Shown here piece by piece: positions 19,701 to 27,696 of a DNA stretch of 64,000 bases. Within the stretch, counting starts at the first letter, position 1, and each line of letters opens with the position of its first letter. This DNA is from VXNE01 sp965248075 (GTDB lineage Bacteria > Pseudomonadota > Gammaproteobacteria > Pseudomonadales > Azotimanducaceae): positions 62,001-126,000 of the forward strand of contig CBDFIL010000002.1 in the NCBI GenBank assembly GCA_965248075.1. The letters run 5' to 3'. The notes below the pieces were generated by a model. The model worked only from the letters and a program-made list of their open reading frames with translations, did no database searches and was not told the origin of the DNA. The position numbers and the translations under genes were made by a program.

Positions 19701-20604
19701 TTGTGGCCGTCTTTTCGACACCGTCGGTATCCTCGGCACGGCGGTACATGTGCTCCAGATCCTCAGAATCCGAAGGCCCTATGACTGCTACCCGTATGTT
19801 ACGTTGTTTCGCACCCCAACCTGGCACAATCTCCTGGAGTAGCGAGTGGATGTGACGCAGAGGAAAGCCTGCAGAATTACCACTGTTTAACCACAACACC
19901 AACACCGATTTGGGGGGGGGATTTACAAATGGAGTAGTACGGGTCTTTGGTTGGTCTGGCGGTAGTGCGTTTGGAGCGGAGGTGTCTTGTCTTGGCCGTG
20001 GCTGGAACCATTCGAATCCGATCAGCGTTACAGGGTCCTTCAATGGACACCGGGTGGCTCTGTCGCTCGTGGCGTGGCATAGTTTCTCCAACCGTGCTTT
20101 GTCGTCGTTTCTATCTGGAAGGGCGAATTGAGGCGACAGAAAATAGCCGACTCTCTGGGGAGCGTACGGCACGTAGTCGGCGCCCGTCAGTGCAGAAATT
20201 AGTGCGTAACGATTGCGGCGCCGATTTTCGGCGTCGTCAGCGTACGGTCCGCCGTTCACGAGCGCAGCCACGACCAGCAAGGGCCTAGATTTTTCGGCTA
20301 CTGAGTCGCGCATCGACTTAAGTGTCGGCGGCGCGGCCATAGATGGGGGCAACCGTTCCTGTTCAAGGGTGTACTCAACCAAGTAATCCCAGTCACTTTG
20401 TATGGCTTGTAGCGGGTCTTGCCAGAGGCGTGCCTCGACGGTCTCCTCGGTAGCCGACGGCATTGGAAAGGACGCCGCTTCCTTTGGACGGGACGACTGA
20501 AGCTGCTCGTCCAGGAGGATCAATCCGCCCACTCCCGCCGCTAGCGCAACGACTAACCACGCCATGCCCGGAGCAGCGGCCGGGCCCTGAGTTTCTTGTG
20601 TCAT
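16702..20604 (-). CDS. 1300-residue membrane protein with a large extracytoplasmic receptor-like region
   Basis: One N-terminal membrane helix (about residues 14-31) is followed by about 860 residues without membrane segments. Predicted helices then lie near 896-917, 931-951, 971-990, 1075-1091, 1106-1127, 1173-1190 and 1198-1219, plus a hydrophobic C-terminus. The region around 735-815 (RAIGVFGADIYDKQLILQAL, VTFFTTDLDARL, NRNLIVGSAYGL) resembles the Rossmann-like fold of periplasmic binding proteins. An earlier segment (VLVLWLNSGNS, IRVAVIGPSDSEDL) may be a related half. No kinase, nuclease or NTPase motif is seen. The DNA is less GC-rich than the resident genes, which suggests transfer. ATG at 20604 follows AGGTCTC. 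The stop codon overlaps the IS630 target. Function unknown; a sensor or transport role is only inference. Confidence 0.75.
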   Translation of the reverse strand: MTQETQGPAAAPGMAWLVVALAAGVGGLILLDEQLQSSRPKEAASFPMPSATEETVEARLWQDPLQAIQSDWDYLVEYTLEQERLPPSMAAPPTLKSMRDSVAEKSRPLLVVAALVNGGPYADDAENRRRNRYALISALTGADYVPYAPQRVGYFLSPQFALPDRNDDKARLEKLCHATSDRATRCPLKDPVTLIGFEWFQPRPRQDTSAPNALPPDQPKTRTTPFVNPPPKSVLVLWLNSGNSAGFPLRHIHSLLQEIVPGWGAKQRNIRVAVIGPSDSEDLEHMYRRAEDTDGVEKTATKFSEQVYRFPQHSEELLLELITQLRPGGQKPDCAPSRLDPDPSQLDSAVARSVQHSVENLVDTIDHYLDYGLPSEVEQSLRPCLGDNPPREKLSECLAPNRSSSSTIVDSDPRWRETVVSLRYGYPNTEYPEDTAALIRSVANGSCWIRSLLIATHVYLDYGLPNLRNPKALHDCLVKVSERSSKNADADLRSELSDCLDANLPTEDLDTEWYSTVAKGWLDTNGGIQAFANNGDSSRQHSEHSRSSELPFDVFSPRSTVPLSMLLGRNATDFPESSVDWDDQVRRRLNVRSFRSVLARDDAVLQAVVKELNARGLEVSCTGQPNVAVVSELDSHYGRFMRSILQDAIDNQRPGFCEQEVVVDFFGYLRGVDGEVPVADGDNASWDEVYGDGQPNAPQPAGWFFPAFESPTGPTQVDYIRRLADRVGRIHAEQSNHGTGFRAIGVFGADIYDKQLILQALRERLPSVTFFTTDLDARLADPSEYRWNRNLIVGSAYGLWPERGHQRGHLSGHFEVPPFRDSYQTAVFSAVRMALTDNGNGSLKDYRPPPPRLFEIGRSGAIDITARDQTGPPRHGQGEDSSGGKDSPRFDHDTYLQVLRTLALLAPLFVLALVSFSMSRQLPDNSHTSRAHKRVVILAVLSAVFISQMLYTWRIGSWEPLLLFEGISAVPTLALHLTVTIYAISFVIIGAGRIAQSTEDIVRDFGLNSGVQRLQFGAGVVWRTFQLTVRSQSVNSLAHWSREIAKNQQPINKKNVHEIWEKYHVLGRCEARLARVLPWVVAWTLLVWFMVSRDASPLLARHIGFEIEIVRTFTFFFALIAVFLCTDALRLGQVYIQALVAGDIAGWNTSPKVNDEVDSRWQTMQLIAAHTSCVSPLIVLPFVLVFLLLLARSTIFDGWIWSPTLLAIYAGFSAYLLTRALLFQRTANQSRQEILDDLDLYRRMLTNRGSMMKKADLVMDNITCLHSGAFVPWTRHPILQSIALPSSGVGLLALLNAIFG

Positions 20605-21105
20605 GAGACCTGCGCTTGATCCCCTATTGTTCTTCGGAAGCGCTGGACATCATTGTCTCAAACGGAGACCGTCCCAGTGTAGGCAATTGAATGCACTCTG
20701 CAGAAAGTGGTACGCGCGTAGTTGCTGCGGAGCATTTGATATCCTGTGCAACCCTATGAGCATCCAATGTGGGAGGTTGCCAACCGCGTTGGCGCCCACC
20801 GTGATGCATAGTACACGCTCCCGAGTGCATCCGCTCGGCGGCCCGCGACCGCAAGCACCTCGCCATGTGCAGGACGAAGTCCACGTGGTCCGGCGGCAGT
20901 CCCGCAGCGCGTTGGGCCAGGGGCGTGGCCTCCACCAAGGTTTGCCTGCACCATGATGGTCCTGAGCTGGTGCTATCAGCGCGGGTCCATCGGATGGCTG
21001 CGTCAGGCGCGATGCGATCGCGGTTGCCTCGTTCAGGCCCGCGATTGGAGGTGGCGGGCGATTCCCGAAGAAGACGCCCCACGTCATCGCCGGTCGACCT
21101 GTGCT
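20605..21105. other. No gene recognised
   Basis: About 500 bases upstream of the large membrane protein. It must hold that gene's promoter on the minus strand, but I see no clear -35/-10 pair. Several overlapping frames in the GC-rich right half (20780-21080) match nothing I know, and the left half is of mixed composition. Confidence 0.4.
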
Positions 21106-21654
21106 TCAGCCCTTCGCGCTGTCCTCCAGACTGTAGGTGCCTGTCTTGGCGTGCGGAATCTGCTCGATAACATGCTGCACCTCGACCCGGTGCGGTCCCG
21201 GAACCGGCCCCACCGCGGCCGGAATCTCGAAGGCCCCTTCCGTGTCGCGATGGATGCGGACGCGGGCGATCGGGGAACGCTCATCGTCCGGCACAAAGGT
21301 CATCCACACCATGCCCGTCGGCTTGCCGTCCAACGTCACGTGCCCCGAGACGGCCGTGCGCGTTCCGTCCGTCAGGAAACCGCAGGGGCGCAGCCAGCGC
21401 AGCAGGAGCCGCGGCCACTCTTTGAGATCCGGGTCACCGACGCCAAGGCCGAGGCCCCGCTCTCCGTAGCCGAAGACGTGCAGCTCCGCCTCGCTTCTGA
21501 TCGCTGAGCTGAAGCCCGTGGGAACGTGGCGGTTGCGACTGCCGCCTCCTTCTCCGAACCACCCCGACGAATAGTCGAGGATGCGGGACTCCGTGTCCGG
21601 CTCGAAGGACCAGAGGTTCTGTGTCGCCTGCATCACAGCTTCCGCAGTGGGCAC
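21106..21654 (-). pseudogene. Unknown protein with carboxypeptidase-regulatory-like C-terminus, probably truncated
   Basis: The frame is open from about 21654 to a stop at 21106 (182 residues). The C-terminal third, AVSGHVTLDGKPTGMVWMTF then IHRDTEGAFEIPAAVGPV, has the pattern of a transthyretin-like or carboxypeptidase-regulatory-like beta-sandwich. The part before it (SFEPDTESRILDYSSGWFGE and so on) is unrecognised. The start is unclear: only a GTG without a ribosome-binding site is available. The IS66 pair sits 60 bases upstream, so the 5' part of the gene may have been separated by it. I saw no convincing continuation beyond 30442. Confidence 0.4.
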
Positions 21655-21747
21655 GCACGTCCTCCGATCCGGCCTGCGTCACGAGGCCGGTGCCAGGATC
21701 CACGTCCGCCGCTAATCTGAACGTAAGCGTTCGGTAGCCGTGTGATG

Positions 21748-22524
21748 CTATTGGTTCAAGACGGTTTTCCAGTCGTGGCGAAGCGGCTTGAGGTAGATGT
21801 CCTTGACCGGGCGGGCGAACTGGTGGTGGCGGTCGAGCTTGCCGCGGCCCTGGGTTTTGCCGACGAGGATCCAGTTCGCGCTGCGGTAGGCGGCGCCGTC
21901 GAAGCGCGGGGTTTCGCAGAAGGTCTCCAGCAGCACGGGGCGTATGGCGTAGCGTCGCTGCCAGTCGTCGGGGAGCCGGCGTTGGACTTGGGCGAGGAGG
22001 TGCGAGGCGAGGTTGGGGATGCGTATCCAGGGCAGGATGAGGAAGCGGGCGTTGTTGACCACGAGGGGCAGGTTGCAGCGCCGGTGTTCGTCGGTCCAGC
22101 CGACGAAGCGGTCGCGGGGCGCGGTCTTCCAGGCGGCGGCGCCGAAGCCGAACAGGGCGAGGGGTTGGCCGTCGGCGGCGCGGGCGAAGTAGCGCAGCTG
22201 GGCGCCGGGCAGCGGCGCGTAGCCGAGATAGTGGTGGCGCTCGACGAAGGCGTTCCAGCGGCGGCTCTCGATGGCGCCGGCGACGGGTTCGACGCGCGCC
22301 GGGAGCGCCTCGGCGAGGCGCGCCGGCGGCGGGAACAAGGGCGGCTCGGTTTCGGGCGACGGCGCGGGGGGCCGCATCGCGCGCGGGCGGTTGCGCGGCG
22401 GCGGCAGCGCGATCAGGCCGTCGCGGTGCAACGCCGGGCGTCGCGCGATCAGCGCGCGGAGCCAGTCGATCTCGGCGGCGGAGAAGTCGCGCCCGCAGTA
22501 GCGCAACGGCGCGCCGGCGCTCAC
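21748..22524 (-). pseudogene. DUF4338 (DruA-like) gene of IS66 copy 1, 102-base in-frame deletion
   Basis: It is almost identical to the complete gene at 27697-28575 but lacks 34 codons. RRPAL joins straight to HRDGLIALPP, removing the block that contains LCERLGWRKPDGGLKDMS. The deletion is in frame, at imperfect GCGGTGCA/GCGGCGCA sequences. The core with RHHYLGYAPLPGAQLRYF remains. Whether the shortened product folds is unknown. Starts with GTG in a GTGA overlap with the transposase stop, as in copy 2. Confidence 0.75.
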
Positions 22525-22791
22525 GGGCCTTGCGCGGGGCGGCCGCGCCAGCGGCGGGCGCCGCTGTCGTCCATTCCCCAGGGCAGCCAGGCGCGGGCGT
22601 CCGCTGGCGGCCGGCCGCCCGACGCGGCGCACGCCCGCAGGTAGTCCATGAGCCAGGGATAGGGCCGCAGGCCGGCCAGCGCGAGCGTGCCGAACACCGA
22701 GTAGAGATGGCCGGCCAGTTCCGCGCCGGTTTCGCTGTGCGAGCCGAACGACAGCTTGCGGCCGATCGCCGCGCCGCGTAGGGCGCGCTCG

Positions 22792-22823
22792 GCGGCGTTA
22801 TGCCGATATCGGCATAACGCCGC
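22792..22823. repeat. 32-base perfect palindrome at the RIT left junction
   Basis: The half-site GCGGCGTTATGCCGAT (22792-22807) is followed at once by its reverse complement ATCGGCATAACGCCGC (22808-22823). Its first eight bases are IS66 sequence (also present at the right junction 26285-26292), and the last eight are the outer end of the RIT inverted repeat. The middle 16 bases, ATGCCGATATCGGCAT, occur in neither IS66 nor the right junction. Confidence 0.85.
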
Positions 22824-22907
22824 ATATGCCGATAACCGGATTATGCCGCGTTCAGGTTCCAAGTCGTTGATCCAACGGGGAGCCGAACTCAGTTTAGCGG
22901 CATAATC
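22816..22907 (+). repeat. RIT left terminal inverted repeat (92 bases)
   Basis: Reads AACGCCGCATATGCCGATAA, then several TATGCCG-type motifs, ending CGGCATAATC. The reverse complement is found at 26201-26292 with two differences. The inner end overlaps the stop region of the third recombinase gene. Confidence 0.9.
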
Positions 22908-23901
22908 AAAGAGCTTCGAGGTAGTCCAGCAAGGCGTCGGATGGCCGGTACCGACCGGGCGGAGTGTTAATCGGCCTGGTTTTTTCCATCGCCTTTTCCT
23001 TCACCTGCAGGTCGGCATGGAGATAGACCTGGGTCGTCTCGACGGCTTCGTGACCGAGCCAGAGGGCGATGACGGTGCAACCGACACCTTCGCGCAAAAG
23101 TTCCATCGCCGCGGTGTGCCGCAGACAGTGCGGGGTCACATTCTTCCCGTTGAGCGTCGGACAGAGTTCGGACGCCAGTGCGACGTACTTCCCGACGATG
23201 CGCTCTACCGCATCACGGCTGAGACGGCCATTTCGGTTGCTGACGAACAAAGGCCGGTCGACGGTGTCGGCCCGCTCGTCGAGCCAAGCGCCGAGTACGG
23301 CCACGGTGTCTGCCCTGAGCGGTGTCGAGCGATCCTTGCGCCCCTTGCCGCGGCACCGGACGTGAGCGCCCGTGCCGAGAACGACATCGCCGCAGCGGAG
23401 ATCGATCAGCTCGGACACCCTGAGTCCGGTCTGCACACACAGTTGCAAAAGGGCTCTGTCCCGTCGTCCGTACCAGGTCGACACATCAGGGGCGGCGAGA
23501 AGAGCCTCGATTTGCTCGCGGTCAAGGTAATCGATCACGCGCTTCTCGTGGCGCTTCGAGGGCAGGGCGAGAACCCGCTGACAGTGATGCAGGAGTTGCG
23601 GTTCGTTGATAGCGACGTATTTGAAGAACGATCGGATGGCCGCCAACCTGTTGTTGCGGGTGCGGGCGCTGTTGCCCCGCGATGTCTCCAGGAAGTCGAG
23701 GAACCCGCCGACAAGGTCCGCATCGATGTCGGTGACCAGAAGGTCGGTCGGCTGACGGCCGATACGGGTTGTGGCGAAGGTCAGCAGCAGCCGGAAAGTG
23801 TCGCGATAGCTTGCCATTGTGTTGGCGCTGGTCGCGAGTTGGTTTGTGAGGCGTTCGGTGAAGAAGCGTTGCACGAAGATGGGGAGCGGATACCTCGTCA
23901 T
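22906..23901 (-). CDS. ritC: Tyrosine recombinase, third of the RIT trio
   Basis: 331 residues from MTRYPLPIFVQRFF. ATG overlaps the previous stop as ATGA. The N-terminal SAM-like domain (SANTMASYRDTFRLLLTFA, ARTRNNRLAAIRSFFKYVA) precedes a catalytic domain with the arginine in QTGLRVSELIDL, the HCLRHTAAMEL box, the second conserved histidine in WLGHEAVETTQ and the tyrosine nucleophile in VYLHADLQ. All residues of a working XerC/phage-integrase-type enzyme are present. Genes in trios are thought to act together, but the role of each is not established. Confidence 0.9.
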   Translation of the reverse strand: MTRYPLPIFVQRFFTERLTNQLATSANTMASYRDTFRLLLTFATTRIGRQPTDLLVTDIDADLVGGFLDFLETSRGNSARTRNNRLAAIRSFFKYVAINEPQLLHHCQRVLALPSKRHEKRVIDYLDREQIEALLAAPDVSTWYGRRDRALLQLCVQTGLRVSELIDLRCGDVVLGTGAHVRCRGKGRKDRSTPLRADTVAVLGAWLDERADTVDRPLFVSNRNGRLSRDAVERIVGKYVALASELCPTLNGKNVTPHCLRHTAAMELLREGVGCTVIALWLGHEAVETTQVYLHADLQVKEKAMEKTRPINTPPGRYRPSDALLDYLEAL

Positions 23902-24842
23902 GACCCCTCTCCCTCGCTGAAGGAACGTTCGCCGCGCTCGCTGGCCAGCCGCAGGAGTTCGGGTACCGCCTCGATGTACCAGTAGGTTTCGCTGGGGTTC
24001 GTGTGGCCCAGCCAAGTGCTGAGCTTGTACATCTCGCGGTCGGGGTCGCGTCCCGACCGGAACCAGTCGAGGATCGTCATCGAGGCCATGGTGTGACGCA
24101 GATCGTGGAGCCGGGGCCCACGACCGCGCCCAGCCTGCCGCTCCCGAAGGCCGATGTTCTGGCCGACCACGGCAAAGGTGTGTCCTGCTATCCTGATATT
24201 CAGCCTCCGTTCGTTCTCGCCAACGAAGAAGGCCGCCGTCGGCACCGCTCCGAGGATCCGGATTCTCTCGGCGCGGTAAGCGCGAAGGCGCTCGGCGGTG
24301 CACGGCGTGAACGGAACGACACGGCTCCTTCCGTTCTTGGCATGCCTGACATGCAGGAGGGTCGCATCGAGATCGACATCCGCATCGTCGAGACCGACCG
24401 CTTCGCTGATCCGCAATCCGGTGACTGCCAGAAGCCCGAACAGCGTCGTATAGGTCGCGCCCCGCAATCCCCGGGCCGACGGCAACTGTGCGGCTTCCAC
24501 CACGATCCGCACGATCTCGTCGTCGGTGTAAATGTGAGGCCGCTGACGTCGCTGGCGGTTCGGGATCAGCCCTGCAGGCGGAACTTCCGTCCGTGGATCA
24601 AAGCCTTGAAGCCAGGTCGCGAAGCCGCGCACGACGGACAGCCGGATCGCCCAGGTGTGCGGGCCAGCCGCTCCGAACCGGTCCTTCCACCGCAGGAACA
24701 GATCGGTCGTGATCCATTCATCGCCCTCGGCGTCGGCGAAGAGGACGAACGGACGCAAGATGAGGCCGCTTGATGCCAGGTCGCCGCCATAGCGACGGCG
24801 CTCTGCAAGGTACTGGTCGAGGAGATTCGTGAACCAGGTCAT
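23898..24842 (-). CDS. ritB: Tyrosine recombinase, second of the RIT trio
   Basis: 314 residues from MTWFTNLLDQYLAERRRYGG. ATG overlaps the upstream stop as ATGA, so an earlier in-frame start (24866) is unlikely. Core-binding region with WAIRLSVVRGFATWLQG. Catalytic motifs: arginine in VTGLRISEAVGL, HDLRHTMASM, the histidine in WLGHTNPSETYW and the tyrosine in YWYIEAVPE. Complete and apparently functional. Confidence 0.9.
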   Translation of the reverse strand: MTWFTNLLDQYLAERRRYGGDLASSGLILRPFVLFADAEGDEWITTDLFLRWKDRFGAAGPHTWAIRLSVVRGFATWLQGFDPRTEVPPAGLIPNRQRRQRPHIYTDDEIVRIVVEAAQLPSARGLRGATYTTLFGLLAVTGLRISEAVGLDDADVDLDATLLHVRHAKNGRSRVVPFTPCTAERLRAYRAERIRILGAVPTAAFFVGENERRLNIRIAGHTFAVVGQNIGLRERQAGRGRGPRLHDLRHTMASMTILDWFRSGRDPDREMYKLSTWLGHTNPSETYWYIEAVPELLRLASERGERSFSEGEGS

Positions 24843-26047
24843 CGGACACCTCCCGGCACCGGCCATGCCCGTGCGAGCGGACGCAGCGCCTCGACGTCGT
24901 AGCGGGCATAGACTGTGGTCGTCCTGCGCGACCGATGACGGAGAACGTCGCCGACCTCGTCCAGCGACGCGCCTTTGCCCAGCATGTCAACGGCAAGCGA
25001 ATGGCGAAGCAGATGGCTGCGGGCCTCGCCGTTCGGCGGTTTCAGGCCCGCTTGTGCAAAGGCTTGGCGGAGTACTCTCCTGATGGCCTGGGATGAGTTG
25101 AACGGCCGATAAGGGGCCTTGGCGGTGACGAACAGGTGACGTGCGCTGCCGACGCGCCCGTCCTGAAGATAGGCGGCAATTGCCTCGCCGACGTCGACGG
25201 GAATCGGCATACGGTCGTGCTGCTCGCCCTTGCCGCGAACCAGCATCTCGCCGGCTCGCCAGTCGATGTCCTCCAGCCGGATTGCGATCACTTCCTGCGC
25301 ACGAAGCCCAAGCCGAGCCATCACCAACAGCATCGCGTGGTTGCGGCGACCGATCCCATCGTCGCTGTGAACCGCATCGACCAGGCGCCGGATGTCGGCA
25401 GGCTCCAGATGGCGCGTCAGGGCACCGGAACGCGGCTTGGCAATTCGCGGAACGCTGAGCGACAGGTCACTCCGGATCCTGCCGGTTGCGAACAGGAAGC
25501 CGAACACGCTACGTAAACCGGTTGCCTTGTAGTCGAGGCCAGTCCTGCCCGTTGTCGCCTCTGGTGAGTCAAGGAATGCGACAATGTCATCGTGCGCGAT
25601 GGCGTTCAACTCATGGCGTTCCGTACCGAAACGGAAGGTCAAGAAGTTTTTCAACACCCCCTGACGAATCGAAATGGTCTTCGGACTCAGTCCCCGTTGG
25701 TATCGCAGCCAGTCGCCGTACCCGCAGATCAACTCATCATGCGGACCCCGCGCCGGTGGTGCGGCGGGCGAAGGTGGCGGCATCACGCCAGCATCGATGA
25801 GATGCGCGACGAATCGCTTGATGTATTCCTTGCGCTCGTGCTTCGCGGCAAGCTCAGTACCGATTTCCAGGGCGTTGAGCCCGCGGGCCTCAACCTGTAG
25901 GCAGAACTCATCGATTGCGCGCTGGTAATCGCCGATGGTTTTTGCGGCATAGCCGAGACTGCCGAGTTCCGTCAAGAACGAGTCACGGTAGGATGCCAAC
26001 CAGCCGCAGCCCTTCGGCGCCGAAAGTGGTTCATCATGCAAAGACAT
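24839..26047 (-). CDS. ritA: Tyrosine recombinase, first of the RIT trio
   Basis: 402 residues from MSLHDEPLS, chosen because GGGAGATG lies 9 bases upstream; the frame stays open to 26086. Longest of the three, with two helical N-terminal domains (FLTELGSLGYAAKTIGDYQR and YGDWLRYQRGLSPKTISIRQ). Catalytic residues: arginine in RLGLRAQEVIAI, SHLLRHSLAVDML, a histidine in LRHRSRRTTTV and the tyrosine in VYARYDVE. About 150 bases between its start and the right inverted repeat should hold the promoter of the operon. Confidence 0.9.
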   Translation of the reverse strand: MSLHDEPLSAPKGCGWLASYRDSFLTELGSLGYAAKTIGDYQRAIDEFCLQVEARGLNALEIGTELAAKHERKEYIKRFVAHLIDAGVMPPPSPAAPPARGPHDELICGYGDWLRYQRGLSPKTISIRQGVLKNFLTFRFGTERHELNAIAHDDIVAFLDSPEATTGRTGLDYKATGLRSVFGFLFATGRIRSDLSLSVPRIAKPRSGALTRHLEPADIRRLVDAVHSDDGIGRRNHAMLLVMARLGLRAQEVIAIRLEDIDWRAGEMLVRGKGEQHDRMPIPVDVGEAIAAYLQDGRVGSARHLFVTAKAPYRPFNSSQAIRRVLRQAFAQAGLKPPNGEARSHLLRHSLAVDMLGKGASLDEVGDVLRHRSRRTTTVYARYDVEALRPLARAWPVPGGVR

Positions 26048-26200
26048 GGGTTGCTCATCTCCCTGTAAGGTGAATGGAGCAAGCAACCATCAGCCGGTTC
26101 GGCAGCCACAATCAATGTCGACAATTGCTGCAGCATCGGTTGAGACCGGCCATTCGTGACCGCCGGGCGTATTAGAGAATCAGGAGCCTACGACCCTCCG

Positions 26201-26292
26201 GATTATGCCGCTAAACTGGGTTCGGCACCCCGTTGGATCAACGACTTGGAACCTGAACGCGGCATAATCCGGTTATCGGCATATGCGGCGTT
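26201..26292 (-). repeat. RIT right terminal inverted repeat (92 bases)
   Basis: Reverse complement of 22816-22907 with two differences. Its last eight bases, GCGGCGTT, coincide with host IS66 sequence, so the exact crossover point cannot be fixed from this copy alone. Confidence 0.9.
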
Positions 26293-27663
26293 GTTGTCCA
26301 TCGGCACCGCCGGGTCGCGCAAGAACGCCGTCAAGCCGTCGCGGTGGCGCTCCAGCGCGCGCAGCGGCTGGCCTTGCGGCGCGCCGTCCGGCAGCGTGGC
26401 GAGTTCCCGCCGCGCCCGCTCGAACAGGGCGTCGGCGCCGCGCTGCAGGCGCCGTTGCGCCCGCGCGAAGGCCACGCTCTGTTTCTCGATCGGCACGGCG
26501 CGGTCCCGGCGCCGCGCCCGCTCCGCGTTACAACTCCCGCGCCGCCGCCGCGCCGCGCGACGGATCGACGCGCAGGCGCACCGCGTCCGCCGTCAGGCAT
26601 ACCCACAGCCAGCAGCGCGGACTGTCGCCGCGCTCGCCGCGCGCGTGCACCGTCCAACTCGTCTCGTCGCCGTGCGCCACCCGCGCCGCCGCCTGCCGCT
26701 CGGCGATCGCCACCGACAGCGGCGCGAACAGCGGCGCGAACCGGGGCAGGCTGTCCGCCAAGGTGCCGGGCGCGATGTCGAGGCCGTGCGCCGACAGCAT
26801 CCGCGACACCGCCCGCAACGGCCGGTGGTGCGCGTACTTCTCCAGCAGGAACAGCGCCCAGACGCTCACCCCGTACGGCGTGTTCGGGAACAGCCGCGGC
26901 GCCGCCGGGCCCAACGTCTCGCGCCGCGGCGCACACGCGCACGCCGCGCGCCGCCGAACCCGACGCACGCGGCGCACATGCGCGCGCACCTCCACCTCGA
27001 TCAGCTCCGTCGTCGTCGTGCCGTTCGCCACATACGCCCGACCGCAGCGCGGACAACTCCGCTCCGACGGCTCCAGCGTCTCCTCCACCGCCGCCAGCGC
27101 CGCGCGCGGCGTGCGCCCGTGCGACGCCGTGCCCGCTTGCCGACCCCGTGACCGTCCCGTGCGCGACGCCGCGCCGCGCACGCTTCCGCGCGCCCCCCGC
27201 CGCCGTTCGCTTCGCCGACCGTAGCGCTCCTTCGTCAACCGGCGGTTGCGCGCCCGAAGGCGGTCGTTGCCGTTCTCCAGTTCCTCGACCCGCGACCGCA
27301 GCTTCGCGCACGCGTGGCGCAAGCCGCTCGCCGTCCGCTCCAACTCCCGCGCCGTCGAGGCCGACCGCGACCGCTCCAATTCCGCCCGCGCCAGCCGTTC
27401 CCGCGCCCGCGCCCGACCGTGCATCGACCTCCAATAGTTCGCCGCCCAACGCGCTTCAATGCCTTCCCGCCGAAGCCTCGACAACTCCTCCCGCAACGCC
27501 GCGCATCCCGCGCACGACCCGCCGCTCGGCTCCTCCGCCGCCCCGCCCCGCGGCAACGACCCTTCCAAACGCGCCAATTCGAACCCGACAGTCATGCCGC
27601 CGGTATACACCAATCCGCCGGATGTGTCCAGCCTCCCGCATCACACGGCTACCGAACGCTTAC

Positions 27664-27671
27664 ATCTGAAC
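27664..27671. repeat. Shared 8-base target repeat between the two IS66 copies
   Basis: ATCTGAAC. The same octamer stands at 21715-21722 and 30434-30441, immediately outside the terminal repeats in each case. IS66 elements make 8-base duplications. Confidence 0.9.
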
Positions 27672-27696
27672 GTAAGCGTTCGGTAGCCGTGTGATG

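Larger units (their letters stand above)
22816..26292 (-). mobile_element. RIT element (recombinase in trio)
   Basis: Three tyrosine recombinase genes in one direction with ATGA overlaps, enclosed by a 92-base inverted repeat (22816-22907 and 26201-26292) with only two mismatches. Three tandem tyrosine recombinases inside inverted repeats are the defining layout of RIT elements. The element lies within the transposase gene of IS66 copy 1, and the host sequence resumes on both sides at GCGGCGTT. Confidence 0.9.
22521..27595 (-). pseudogene. tnpC: IS66 transposase (TnpC) of copy 1, split by RIT and deleted
   Basis: The 5' piece (27595 to 26293) reads like copy 2 to GAAAAREL. There 212 bases are missing (equivalent to 29088-29299), out of frame, including the second catalytic aspartate in VCDRYAVYAKLA. 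It resumes with KQSVAFARAQRRLQRGADAL to MDNNAA, where the RIT element interrupts. The 3' piece (22799 to 22521) continues ERALRGAAIGRKLSFGSHSE to the natural stop. The gene is triply damaged and cannot be functional. Confidence 0.88.
21723..27663 (-). mobile_element. IS66-type element with DUF4338 gene, copy 1 (decayed, RIT-interrupted)
   Basis: The ends are perfect inverted copies of the 25 bases at 21723-21747 (GTAAGCGTTCGGTAGCCGTG and so on). Compared with copy 2 it has lost 102 bases inside the DUF4338 gene and 212 bases inside the transposase, and is split by the RIT element at 22800-26292. ATCTGAAC stands at 21715-21722 outside it and again at 27664-27671 between the two copies. Confidence 0.9.
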
